Assembly (NCBI GenBank): GCA_021234155.1
Contig: JAJEKV010000053.1
Location: 8,075,424 to 8,139,423, forward strand
From: Isoetes taiwanensis
Lineage: Eukaryota > Streptophyta > Lycopodiopsida > Isoetales > Isoetaceae
DNA length: 64,000 bases
Direction of reading: 5' to 3'
The notes under the pieces are model-generated. The model was not told where the DNA came from. It did no database searches and saw only the letters and a program-made list of their open reading frames with translations. The translations under genes were made by a program, and so were the position numbers. Positions 1 through 10,887 of the stretch are shown piece by piece; within the stretch, counting starts at the first letter, position 1, and every line of letters begins with the position of its first letter.

Positions 1-1689
1 GTCCGAGTTCTTGCACTCCGTCCGGCCTTACAGCTTCAGAAAACAGAAAACAGGGCTCCGGGGAATCGTTGCAAAGGCCAATTTTGAATGGTCGTTGAAG
101 TGGAGTGTGTTGGGTACCTGTATTGTGTGGGAAAGAGGCAGTTGGAGTACGACTGTAGCAGATTGAGTACGTAGATGCAGCTGAAAGCAGGTGAAAATTA
201 AAAGTGGAAGGGAATTAGATCAGACCGGTACAGATTGGCAGGTATAGTTTGCAGTCTATCTATCTTAGCCCCCATCCATCGAATTCAGGGATGGGCTCAC
301 GGATGCATGCATTGGTGCATGCTGGACATGAGATGGGCCATCCTGGATCTCGGATGCATGAGGCGATGGCTATCGGATCCATGGTCGAGCTTACCACTGA
401 TTTCTGCCCGGGTTTACCACTTCCCGGAGTAGGAATACGACGCTCCATTTTTCACTCGCCTTTAATCGATTGAAGCTTCATAATCTCCCAGCAATCCCTT
501 TACCACAAAGAATCCCCTGCAGCCAGGCACCATTGCAAGTAGTCTACTGAGAATCAGCCTGATAGCACCTGGAATGGCCAGAACCCTCAGCGTGGAACGC
601 GGGTTTGCAATATGTGGAGCTCCTATAGATGACTAAAAAACAGAGATGCTTGCAAGAGACTAAACACTTCTCTTTCTGTTTCCAGATACGAAATGCGGTT
701 TCGACTGGGAGAGCGGAGCTCCTTTTCAACAAGAGGAGCCTGTTGCCATTGGTGAGACAAGAAGTGGCATAGTCGAGAAGGCCAATCCAGGATTGAGGCC
801 AGAACCCTCAGCGTGAAAATTCACAAATCATGCTCCCATCGCTATGTCACGTTATCCACAAGAGGTTTTTTTTTTCCGAGTTTTGGCCCATCCAATCGAG
901 TGCAGCCAAGCGGAAATGGTCCTATACTTTTCTTTGTTTTTTTTAAGTTAGTTAACTTACGAAACATTAACCATTAAAAAATATTCCCTATTGCATTTTT
1001 TGCATTGCTCGTTGTGTTGTCAGAATCATTCTTGACCAACACTCCCTTTGGGCTTGCTAATATATCTCGCATGCCTAATAAGGTAAGAACTGAGTTTCTT
1101 TCCCATAACATTATTAGTTATATTTCCTTTGTAGAGCAACGAGACCTTGAATGTTATGTTTCTCATTGTTTGTTCTGAACTATTATATAATAAGTTACCA
1201 ATAGTCGGAATACCATGGTCATTATGAACTGGAACCCTCTATCTAATAAGCACCAAAATACAAGGATATACATAGGTTCAAATCATGTGTCTTCTTAAAT
1301 TGACACGCATCCATTACAATTAGGCATAATTTCAATCTGTAAATGAGTATGCATAGGGAAATGCTTGCTAAGCCGATGTGTCTGTACCAGTCACTTTCCA
1401 AATACAGGGACTTGGGCAAGACTTTCCAAATGCAAGGACATGCAAGGACTTGGTAAAGAGAAATGTTTGCAAATTTCTTTTATATATAATTGCTTCGTCA
1501 AATGTCATGGTTAATGTAAATAAGTTAGTTTGCATTTGTTTTTAATACCGGTATATCCATCATTAGGTTCATTCTTTTAAGCCTGATGTCATCTCTCTTT
1601 GTCCAGGCTGTAAGCTAATCCGGAGTCAATTAAGCATTGCTTCCTTTTATGTGATCATATCAGCCCCTGAGCACAAGTTCGGGCATCCT
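1..1689. other. Non-coding, nothing recognised
   Basis: No reading frame here looks like a known protein. A short phrase, cagaaccctcagcgtg, occurs twice (about 580 and 802). Positions 290-400 carry several ggatgcatg-like words. I see no RNA gene or transposon terminus. Confidence 0.5.
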
Positions 1690-1937
1690 TTTGTACACAT
1701 CTCACGAGTCAGGAAGTCCTGCTCGACTTTTTTCCTCGCAGATGGCCACGCTTTAAAAAGTGGGCATTTAATATTTGTAGGGCTTTAATTTGTTGGGTGG
1801 TGTGGAAGCACAGATGCCAAGTAGTTTCTAGAGGTGTGCGCACTCGTGCTACTAGTCTTTACCAAGAGATTAAATCCCGTCTTCACCAGTATTTGACTTC
1901 GAGGGTTAAGAATGAGGCTTGGGGTTACCTTTTTTGA
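1690..1937 (+). pseudogene. LINE ORF2 C-terminal remnant
   Basis: One open frame of about 80 residues runs to a TGA at 1935-1937. Its composition is that of the extreme C-terminus of a plant LINE ORF2: an arginine-rich FPRRWPRFKKW stretch followed by a tryptophan-rich ICWVVWKHRCQ segment and a basic helix. I infer a 5'-truncated LINE copy from this pattern. No reverse transcriptase or endonuclease motif is present, and no poly(A) tail is obvious downstream. It could instead be an unrelated small exon. Confidence 0.4.
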
Positions 1938-2540
1938 GATCATCAAAAAACAAAACAAGGTGCTACGCACAGAGGGTTGCCCTCCATTTTCTTGAGGGTG
2001 AAGTGGCGTAAATCAAACCGTGAAATCATGTTTTCATAATCTATATTTAAATCAAAGTAGACCCCTACCATGTTCTTACAATCAGCTTGTAGGTCCCCTA
2101 CATTCATGTACAAGCCCATCCACAAACTTGTGCCCCTCGATTGAATTGTGTATGTAACTGAGTAGTTTAGTGTTGTAGAAATATGTTTTATGTCTTGCAG
2201 ACACAATGTCAGCACTTCCTAGTACTCACAATATTTTAAGCTGTACACAACATACAATAAACAATCTTTTAAGCGATGTTCCATTTGAAAGACATTGAGA
2301 CAAGTTATATTGTTATTTTGATCTTATTTCAATCATATTCTGTGTATTAGTATCACCATTGTGTTGTGAAATCCAGGTATAAAATGTGACTCGTAAACGT
2401 GAGGCTAGCATTATGCCACATAAGTAGGGATGTGAGATTATATGCCATTTTGATATAAGATTGATGCATATAAACCAGCAATATTTGTTTAATTATGCTG
2501 GAAAGCATTACCACTTTTAGATGGCTATTACTTTTCAGGA
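1938..2540. other. Non-coding, nothing recognised
   Basis: AT-rich sequence with no recognisable coding, RNA or repeat signal beyond short A/T runs. Confidence 0.5.
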
Positions 2541-2740
2541 GGTATGGCACATGGTAAGCGTATAGGCGATCATGTTATCAATGCAAAACTTGTATCATGC
2601 AATCTTGTTGTAAATATGCTTCTCAGTATGTGAATGTACTACTGTAGATATGCGAGTTTTGAGGATGCAAACTGTGTATTTAACAGGATATTTAGACAAG
2701 TCATAATTTCATGGAATGCAATGATATCAAAACTCATTCG
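2541..2740 (+). pseudogene. Pentatricopeptide-repeat (PPR) gene fragment
   Basis: The translation passes through a GKRI...HVINAKL...NLVVNMLLSM segment, then an in-frame stop, then FEDANCVFNRI and ISWNAMIS. These are the signatures of consecutive P/L/S-type PPR motifs (YAKCG..EDA..VF and VVSWNAMI) of plant organelle RNA-binding proteins. Only about two motifs survive. The stop after LLSM and the damaged YAKCG box show that it is dead. PPR genes are usually intronless and expanded in land plants, so this is probably a retro-copied or transposon-carried piece. Confidence 0.65.
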
Positions 2741-3649
2741 TACGCCCAAGTTCAACGAGGACGAAGACACAAAAGGATGGACATATGAACGACTTCTGCT
2801 ACACGTCCACTTCAGGACAGAACGCAATCTCCTCAATGGGCAATGCAGCCCAAATGACAGACTTTCAGTTTGCCACATTTTAAGCAGGCTTTGAAGCATT
2901 TGGATGTTCTTCAATGGTCATATTGGTACTAGGATACTATCACTGGAGTTCAACAAAAAAAAAATAGCTTCTCAAAAGACAAAATAAAATATCCAATTTC
3001 AAAAAATATGAACAGATGGTGGAACATACCTTTTGATTCGCTATATTTATGTGTAAAAATTTCCAAGTTCATGTAGTTGGCAAAGTGGATAAGAAGGCCT
3101 TCCTAAAAAAAAAGGCCAAATAATTTCATATTTTTATTGAACCGACCAAGCTATAATGATAAGATTTTTAGAAATTCAACTATATAGCTACTTTGCAAAA
3201 TATAGCCAGTAAAATCAACTCTAATCTGATAGGTATGCATCGCCAGTAGGCAACATGTCACACTTACAGAGATATGATTATTGAGGTTGCAAACCTCAAG
3301 AGTGCATTCTTGAGGTAAGAATTGAAAGATTGGGATACTGAATAGAGTGATTATTGGAACATGAGGAAGGAAACTTTGAAATACACAATGTATATTCCTT
3401 TATACGCCATGGACTAATTGATATGAATCATATTAACTGTCAGCATTTTGCAAAATGGTTATGTATATTGATGTTACTATGTGAAAATTATGCAGCATCA
3501 TGCATAACGTTCTTGAGTGTCTTGTAAAGGATTCAATGATGCATTTTTCTTGACGTTGACTATGATGAATTGTCGAGGACTAAAATATAACTGATCTAAA
3601 AGTCACATTAACGATGATGAGACTTGCATCAATTCACTTCTCCCATCCA
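2741..3649. other. Non-coding, nothing recognised
   Basis: AT-rich sequence with no recognised gene, RNA or transposon end. Confidence 0.5.
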
Positions 3650-3720
3650 AGCTATGTTTTGAACCTTGGAAGGGGAGACCTCAATCTAAAGGCCTAACCA
3701 CTAGGCCAATACCACAATGG
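3650..3720 (-). repeat. tRNA-derived SINE head (candidate)
   Basis: On the minus strand the sequence contains tggcctagtggttagg, which fits a Pol III A box (TRGCNNAGYGG). About 35 bases later comes ggttcaaaac, a weakened B box. The spacing and the wording between them resemble the 5' head of plant Au-like SINEs rather than a foldable tRNA, because there is no acceptor stem. I could not define the 3' end. Confidence 0.45.
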
Positions 3721-3786
3721 TAAAACTATTGACTTCATACCACACTAAGAATAGCAGTCTCATGCATCTTTCTCAACCAAAAGCAA

Positions 3787-4125
3787 GTTTAAGTATTTCA
3801 ACATGACGAAGAGCCATCTTGGGTGTCAGGCACTAGATTAGATTTGGATAATTGAGTCATCCTCTGCCTCAACATTTCAGACTAGTTTAAGTCTTTCAAC
3901 ATGACGAATTCTGAGCCATCTTGAGCCAATACATTTCAGACTAGTTTAAGTATTTCAACATGACGAAGAGCCATCTTGGGTGTCAGGCACTAGATTAGAT
4001 TTGGATAATTGAGGCATCCTCTGCCTCAACATTTCAGACTAGTTTAAGTATTTCAACATGACGAATTCTGAGCCATCTTGAGCGTCAAGGCACTAAATTA
4101 GATGTGGATATTAATTGAGGCATTC
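3787..4125. repeat. Tandem repeat, alternating ~98/60 bp units
   Basis: The phrase gtttaagtatttcaacatga recurs at 3787, 3885 (one change), 3945 and 4042. Each copy is followed by cgaagagccatcttgggtgt or cgaattctgagccatcttga and then a cactagattagatttggata segment in the longer units. Spacings are 98, 60 and 97 bases, so one unit carries an internal deletion. No coding role is seen. Confidence 0.8.
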
Positions 4126-5310
4126 TCTGGGGTCCGTCATATGTCCTCATGAATGTTGCCAATGTCCTCATGTTTACATGAGTGAATCCAGGCAAGCGTT
4201 AGTAAGTAGTGTTAGGCATTATTTGAAAGCTACTCGAGATCAAAATTTGTTCCGCATACACTTCAATGATGTCAAGCTTTAATTTTATCACCAAGGTATG
4301 ATAGCTCAACTAAGGTATGGTGGTTGCTCGATAACCAAATAAACGCATTCAATTTTTTTTTAATTCTATTTCTACTAATGCATGACATTGTATAAAAAAA
4401 AGACTTCAATGCAGTGACTCTAATCAGTTCTAATAGAGATTTATTTGATTTACATAACAAGGGAGGACATTGAAAATAATATCATATTTATGATGATGTT
4501 TTTTATCTTATAGACCTTGTAGTCTTAAAAAACATTTCATTTCATTTCATTTAAAAGGAAAGGTTTTTGGCAGGTGAATTGAGCTAATTCTACACATGAT
4601 TATAAGCCTTCGAGAATCTTAGCTATGTAGCTCTTTCTCAAGATCTTACCCTTTCGAGAACCTTAGCTCTTTCCCGAGATCAGACTCATGAGTATGGCAA
4701 ATCAGAGAGTAGATCTATGAAGCCTTCTGGATTCGCAACACTTGAAAATTTTGACGCTGCCAAAGCTTAGCATCTTGCAAGATAAAATATGCCCACATAA
4801 ACATTTGGATGAGCGACAATCCATTCCGATCATGGCCTCAGATGAATGTCCAATACTAAACGCCAGAGTTTGCAACAATGCTAATCTAATTTCGACGCAT
4901 GCATGCAGATCTGGCGAAGAAATACTTGTTTCGAGGGCAGAGAAATGTTGACACCGCTATAAATTTCTTGTAAGATAAACTAAGTGTCAATGGTGGTACA
5001 TGGTATGCAAAGTACTCTGTAATAAAACATCATATAGTGAGGATGATGTACATAAAAGTATAAAATACAACGTTTGGGCAAGCACACCAAATGACAATAA
5101 GAGGTTACACAATCCAGAGGTTTCAGCTTCTCCTGCTGAGAACTCTTGTGCAACCAATGTCCTTATCAACAGAAGACTATATTCTAACACATTTATAACA
5201 GGATACCGAGTAGATAAATCCAATTAACTTACAGTAGCTAGCAAAAACCCTAACCAAGTCAACAAGAAAATCTAGTAATTGTCCTGGAACTACAATGCCC
5301 ACATGGTCTG
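4126..5310. other. Non-coding, nothing recognised
   Basis: Contains only short open frames without family resemblance, including a 69-codon frame at 4742-4951 that I do not trust as a gene. Confidence 0.45.
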
Positions 5311-5318
5311 CTACAATG

Positions 5319-5531
5319 TTAAGGAGAATTGTCAATAAAACCATACATCAAACAATAGATAATTGTTGCAGCTTTCACTGCCACATGTGCATTCCAGTTT
5401 TTCAATACCTCTGGGGTTGTACCTACAAAATCAAATGTTTCATTCCCTTGATGGCCATCAATAGTAAGCATTAGATGGATAGCAGATCCATCGTCCATGT
5501 AGTCCTCTGCTTCTAGAACCACTTTATGCTA
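5319..5531 (-). pseudogene. OXP1: 5-oxoprolinase (hydantoinase B domain) exon fragment
   Basis: The translated frame contains EDYMDDGSAIHL, LTIDG, then FDFVGTTPEV and NWNA, then AATIIYC. This is the conserved block of the hydantoinase B-like C-terminal half of plant 5-oxoprolinase, the ATP-dependent enzyme that opens 5-oxoproline in the gamma-glutamyl cycle. Only about 65 residues of a protein of roughly 1,260 remain. The frame ends early at the point where the family reads CL.NVDIPLNQGC, and upstream it meets a stop. No sister exon was found nearby, so I call it an isolated gene fragment. Confidence 0.75.
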
Positions 5532-6161
5532 AGTGACCTGCAATTGTTAACAGAACAAGCACAAATTAAGAGCTTCTTGAAAATCTAGAGAGGGTAGAAC
5601 GATTGTGCAAGAGAATTTTGGTAATTAAGTTTGGTGTGGGAGTAACTAAGTTTGGTGTGTAAGGGAACTTATTCGTTGTATGCAACCCATTTAGGGACAT
5701 TCTGGCAATTTATGTTAATATTTAGGGGCATTGTGGTGTGGTAGTAATATCAAAGCCTTAAAGGGAGATTCTACTAATTTTCCTTTATTTTATGTTGGTC
5801 ATGACAATAACATCAAACCCGCCCATCTTCAAGCACAGATTATAGACCTTAAGTTGGGAAAAAGAGTGAATTAGAAGATATGATACTCAATTTTTTATTC
5901 ACTTCACCAAGATGTTCGCCACTATATAGAAGCAAAACACGGTATTCAAATATTCACAAAAGTATACAAAAGAACGTACTCTTTGTAGTATCATACAAGG
6001 ATATCCACCATAGCCTGGTATTCATCTGAAACAAGTGAGTCCATTTTGAACTTTTTGCAATAGTCTCTTGTCTCTGCCCAAAATTAACAGGAGATGTGTA
6101 CTTTACAGCAATCAATGTACATACACCTGTCCAAAACTTAGCTTAGAAAGCAGTGAAAGTT
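5532..6161. other. Non-coding, nothing recognised
   Basis: No recognised gene or repeat end. Short near-repeats of aagtttggtgtg are present around 5629-5660. Confidence 0.45.
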
Positions 6162-6794
6162 TTTTTTTTTTGAAGGACGACAATCTATTATCAAGGAATA
6201 TCAAGATACATACAAGGGACCTGTGACATGGGACTCAAAACCTAGAGGACGAGATGGTCCACTAAGCAAAACCACCCATACACAGTACATAATCATACTC
6301 CTTGCCACCTTGAGCCGTTTAATGGCCTGATCACAATCAACATGTTCTGCAACATCGAGATGATCATCAACAGACACCAAGTTATCATGCCACTGAATAG
6401 AACGAGGCAGGATAGCCTCGTGACATAACCAACTTCTTCCTCGCTGCCTTCTTCCAATTGACCTGTTGCCATGACTCTTTAGCGCACTGAAGATTAGGAT
6501 CATCAGGCATAACAATCTCAGAAGCATGAGAAGCAGAAGCAACAACGGGGAGAGTGGTAGGAACTATAGCTGCGGCTGACGGTGCTAAGGACGACACCAT
6601 TGGAACTGTGTGTAAGCATCTTCCATAGCCGAGGAATGCAAGGCAACTGGCAAAGGTTGATCATGAATAGATGAAGAAATAATAATAGGAGCTTGAACCT
6701 GAGAAGAATGTTGAACAGATGCCTGAGATGCACGAGTACCTCGATGAAAGCTAGCAAAAGCCTCCAAGTCGTATTTAATTAAAGTGGGTCTCAT
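6162..6794 (-). mobile_element. Poly(A)-ended retroposon remnant (LINE-like)
   Basis: On the minus strand the block ends in a run of A (plus-strand T run at about 6162-6173). Just before it is a tail reading cttgatattccttgataat, which is typical of a plant LINE 3' terminus. Upstream are two overlapping frames, 6585-6794 and 6385-6600, that join as one Ser/Ala/Pro-rich protein through a frameshift. It ends with a lysine-rich QQVNWKKAARKKLVMSRGY segment. I infer a LINE ORF1-type or gag-like N-terminal protein whose enzymatic ORF is missing. The exact 5' boundary is unclear. Confidence 0.5.
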
Positions 6795-7046
6795 TCCATT
6801 CCCACTTTTTTTCGGAAACCTGTTATTTTACACAAAAAGGAGATGGGAAAATTACTCCGACTCGAAAATTGTCCATAATTCGAATATTTGTCTCTTAGTG
6901 TGGGTTCGAGCTTTCTCCCAGTTTTCTCGAATAGCGAGTCGAGAACAAGAACAATACAACTCAAACAAAGGAATTTCATTACAGATTGAAACCAAAGATA
7001 GTTGAAAAAGAATTTTTATTAATAAATTGAATAGGTACAATGTATT
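6795..7046. promoter_or_regulatory. 3' flank of unknown gene with AATAAA and an imperfect palindrome
   Basis: Reading on the minus strand, an AATAAAAA poly(A) signal (plus-strand tttttatt near 7013-7020) follows the end of the unknown gene. At about 6923-6944 lies an imperfect version of the palindrome that is perfect at 8801-8822: ttctcga...tcgagaa arms with a changed centre. Confidence 0.45.
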
Positions 7047-8760
7047 TTACATCGGACGCAGAGACCATGGCGGTCTTGCTGTCACTACAGTTACATCATC
7101 GTGGTAGGTGGTCCACCTTAGGGGGTTAACTTGCGGGGCTTCTTCATGCCGTCTGTAAGCCTTGGGGGCAACCTGAAGAGTGTGGAATGCCTCACGAGGA
7201 GGTCCCTCGGGAGCCACCGGCTGACCTGTCCACCCGACTTCTCCACTCTCCTCCTGCAGCTTTTCATCGAATATGCCCTTTCCCCAACCTCCGTGGATGT
7301 TATGCAACGCTTGCAAGATGTTTTGAGCTTTCTGGACTTTCTCAAATTTCTTCCCCTCTTCTTCATCCCGAGCGTCTGCATTCACGAGCAACCTTATCCC
7401 AAAGGCCGGGTAAGAGTGTAGCGTGAGAGGGATCTGTGCCAGAACGGTATCTCTGCCGCCTTGTCGCACCATCAGTGCTGACTTTGTCCATCAATGGCAC
7501 ATCCTCCATAAATCTGCCGCCCTTCCAGGGTTCCATCTGCTCTTGAGAAATCATGAACTTGTCGAGATAGTGGTGTTCGCTAGACCACCACTTGTCCAGG
7601 TCTGCAGCCAATCTTGAAAGCAAAACCAAAACTATATTGGCAAAACTTGGTGCCTTCGGCAGGCCAAGTCTACACTCATGTTCCAGTTCGTATATGGAAT
7701 ACAAGATCTTGTTGGTGAAGTTAATATCAGCTGCCCATTGTGACACAGCAGTTGTCTGATTGCCCGGCATGCAAAAGATAAGGAAACTGAAAGTATCCAG
7801 CTCAGTCATGTCCAGACACGTCTTGTACCACCGCTCAATGTCAGTTTTTTCATAAAAATAGGGTGGGGTCTTCGATCATATTCATGGCAAATAGTGCCAC
7901 GGGCCCAGGTGCCAGTTCCAGACCACCAAACCCCTAGTGTCCCAAGGTTACCAGGAATGGAGGGGAGCTATCATCAGTCTTAAATGGGACCACCCCAAAT
8001 CCAAGCTTCCTCTTCAGAATTGCCATAGCACGTTCAGGGAAGGGTAGGGTTTTGACGTTACGCTTTAGCTTGGTGTTGATGTAGGGTTGACATAGACGGT
8101 TCAACTCCTTCATGTCTTCCTCATCAAGCGCAGCCTTCTCCTTATAATAATCAAAATCATGGCATGCATTGGAGGCAACATTGCAAAACTCTGTGATGCC
8201 TTCTTCCAACGCACGCCGTCTCTTTAGGATTATGGCATAATCCTTTGCGTCCTGCATTTTTGAACTTCTACTTTTCCTTAGCAGGATTGTTCCATCCAGG
8301 GTTCTGCCCTGTAGATCAAGCGTTTCCTTGTCCGTCAGGCCCCGTATCTTTTTCATGAATTGCTTGTCGATCAACTTTGGGTCCGGCCTGGTTGGCAATT
8401 CTCCATTGCTATCCTTAAGCTTGTCTCTTGTCCATAGAGCCCATATCTCAGTCCATTTCTCCCAGACCGCCTCAGTGCTAAGAATGAGGTCATATTGGTC
8501 TGCTAGAGATTCCCTGCCCTTTCTTGGTGTTCTCTTCTTCTTCTCATCTTCATCCTCTCCCTCATCATCTTCCTGCCCTTCCAGAAGAACATATCTGCAG
8601 AGTTTCTCGAAGGTCTTCCACTTATCCGAGGGAACCCTATTTCCTTTAGGACGCTGAGGACAACCCAATGCTTTCCATTGTTGCCGAGCGTGTATGATCT
8701 GGTTAGGATACGGGCTGCATTCAATAAATGGAACTATGTCAGAGCATGAAAGTATATCCT
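7047..8760 (-). pseudogene. Unrecognised gene, broken by stop and frameshifts
   Basis: Three consecutive minus-strand frames read as parts of one protein of about 550 residues. Part 1 (8760 to 7934) starts after an acceptor-like ttttag and carries a DIVPFIE segment, an acidic-to-basic patch (EDDEGEDEDEKKKRTPRK) and several charged helices. It then meets a TAG at 7934-7936, but the same frame continues with LELAPGPVALFAMN. Part 2 (about 7853-7470) continues after a shift in a T run with an ERWYKTCLDMTELDTF segment and a LEHECRLGLPK segment. Part 3 (7472-7047) is shifted again and ends near the poly(A) signal. I do not recognise the family: no catalytic motif, transmembrane segment or zinc finger is evident. 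The charged, helical composition could suit a transposon accessory protein. Its neighbours are palindromic DNA on both sides. Confidence 0.55.
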
Positions 8761-8796
8761 AAAACCCGAAGGACACAACAAATAGGAGGATGCAGG

Positions 8797-9100
8797 GGCT
8801 TTCTCGACTCGCGAGTCGAGAATACCCACAGGAGAGGAGAGAACATAGAAGGAGAGTGAAGGCCAGAGTGAAAGCATCGCGCATTCCCAAATCTTTGCTT
8901 TCATGCCTCTTCGAACGATACAACTTAGGATATAAACTAAGCGACATTGCCCGAAGAGGCGGGGAAAGAAAGATTGGGAAGGCTCGATGCTTCCACTCTT
9001 CAACCATTAATCCCTAATGTTCTCGCTATTACCCTGCGAGTCGGGAATTCGGGAAATCAGAGGATGCGGAGGCTTTCTCGACTCGCGAGTCGAGAAAGCC
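8797..9100. mobile_element. Fold-back (MITE-like) element with perfect palindromes
   Basis: The two halves are inverted copies. The left-half words gagtgaaagcatcgcgcatt, cccaaatctttgctttcatg and cctcttcg reappear reverse-complemented on the right as cgaagagg, gaaagaaagattggga and gatgcttccactc. The centre (acttaggatataaactaagc, about 8925-8944) is itself inverted. Each end carries a palindrome built on ctcgactcgcgagtcgag: 22 bases at 8801-8822, and 30 bases at 9071-9100 that are exactly self-complementary. No clear target duplication was found. Confidence 0.75.
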
Positions 9101-9425
9101 CCGAACTAGAGACAGTAATTTACCAGTTCCCCTGTGTTTAGATTGCGGTGGAGAAAAAATAGTGTGAAGTAAAAAAAAAAGAACTAGTCAAAAGCACGTT
9201 TGATTACTTTTTACGGAAATTACATGTTTTGCCTCTGTAATTTGCAATATGAAGTTCCCTATATCGATGTCATCAAAAGCAGCACTAATTTCTTGTTACA
9301 AAATAGAAAATATAGTTTCCATTTTCCAAATGCTTGAAAAATACATTGGAATCTCCTGAAATATGGACTCTCTAGTACAACGCAACAACACTTTGCAGTA
9401 GATCATATGAAATTACCATCCTCCA
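9101..9425. other. Non-coding, nothing recognised
   Basis: AT-rich sequence without recognisable features. Confidence 0.5.
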
Positions 9426-10520
9426 AGAAAGCATAATTATGTTGCAATAATATATTATCCGTTGCAATATTATATGTCATCGATTCGCATAGCGGATCGA
9501 CATTCTTGCACAAGACGAGCATTCATGCATCGCATGCGTCGCATGCATGCATCGCATGCATTTTTAGGCTGCTCATCAGGTTGGGGGATCGCTATTTATT
9601 GCAGAGTTCTTCATCGACGTTTCATCGGCGCTTTCTCATCTCTCAGCAGTATCCATGGCTCCCACCCTTCCCCCCCTTAAAATTGTTATTTATATGTTCA
9701 TATTTGTTATAATTGTCGCATGGCACGCGTGACCAGCCGCTCGCTTTTTCGAGGTGTAAATGTTGTTTTTTGTCACGTGGCACGCGTGACCAGCCTCTCG
9801 CTTTTCGAGGTTTTTTCGGTATTGGTTTTTCTGTTGATGATGTGCAGGTCCAGAGGTGATGCGCGACTTCGGTATTCTCTGTGGAGCGTGGGTTTTTTTG
9901 TGGGAATGTTTAGCAGCCCTGCGTTGTCCAAGCCCCTTGCCGAGATTTTATCGCTAGGGTTTTTCCTCGAAAACCCGAAAGGGGGAGGGGGGGGGAGGGG
10001 GGTGTTTAATCCCGGCGATAAGCTCTCGGCAGGTACACTAGCCAACATCTGTAGCACACAATTTTATTTGGGGTCCAGGTGTTATAACTGGATATTCCCT
10101 ATGTTTTTCATTTTTTAGGTAGCATGCGATGTGCAGCTACCCACCGTATACCATTGTAGACCATGGCTTATATTCTTTGATCTCATGCGGCGGAGGGGCT
10201 TCTTCTTGCATGAGCTACTCTTTCTTGACCATTCATATCCTTTCTAACCTCTTCTATCTTTGCCCTTTTGTCCGGCATTTTTCTCCTCGGATCTAGTATT
10301 TGAAGTTCTCTGGTATCGGGATGTTGTTGGTTTCATGCGAGTCGCAGTGCAAGAATGATGATTATGTTGAATTGATTATATTTTCATATGCCATACTTAA
10401 CATTAGAGTGAATTTCATCCTCTGAGAAAGCATGATTATGTTGCAATAATATATTATCTGTTGCAATATTATGGTGATGATTATGTTGAATTGATTACGT
10501 TTTTGAATGCCATACTTGTC
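9426..10520. repeat. Local duplications around a GC-rich segment
   Basis: A ~50-base phrase, attatgttgcaataatatat and its continuation, occurs at about 9435-9472 and again at 10435-10471. A second phrase, gatgattatgttgaattgat, occurs at about 10357 and 10475. Between them are gcatgcatg words (9526-9560) and two copies of ggcacgcgtgaccagcc (9722 and 9779), each followed by ctcgctttt and cgaggt. An open frame at 9720-10118 lies here, but I see no protein family in it. Confidence 0.7.
9976..10003 (+). other. G-rich tract, possible G-quadruplex
   Basis: Runs of 5, 8 and 6 G separated by single A residues (preceded by aaa and followed by tgttt) give at least four G-triplets within about 25 bases on the plus strand. 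Confidence 0.6.
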
Positions 10521-10887
10521 GTCAGAGCGAGGCATAAGTTCCCATTATCATGACATATTTATCTGCTAACTTTGTGAAAATGTGAACATTAGTTAAAGTT
10601 TAAGTCACTTTGGCAAAAAAGCTAGGCCCAAGACTGCGATGTGAACACATGTTTATTGGTCATTTGGATCAAAGTCTGCATAAGTATAGAATGTTTCTGA
10701 GCCTACAGGCATGTCCAATTATATCACTGCTTTAGCAGCCTTATTAGATAGGGTCCAAAGCATGATGCTTGCTGCCAATATCAAGATCACCTTGGGTCTA
10801 ACCTGTAATATTCAAGAGAATGATGTTAATGAAGAAAAATTGCTGTCACAATCAGAATTTGCCAACAAAAGAAAAGATGAGAACCAC
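10521..10887. other. Non-coding 3' flank of the fimbrin remnant
   Basis: No further fimbrin exon (the last ~25 residues of CH4) could be recognised here. I see nothing else. Confidence 0.4.

Noticed and set aside
3787-4125. CRISPR array
   Set aside because: Repeats are 60-98 bases with diverged copies and no short uniform spacers; the genome is a plant's.
4742-4951. 69-codon frame starting MKILTLPKLSILQDK
   Set aside because: No family resemblance, no splice context and no neighbouring exon.
7131-7426. Plus-strand frames of 79-96 codons opposite the unknown gene
   Set aside because: Shadows of the minus-strand reading frames, which show better continuity and a poly(A) signal.
9720-10118. 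132-codon plus-strand open frame
   Set aside because: It spans local duplications and a G-run, has no domain resemblance, and the opposite strand is equally open.
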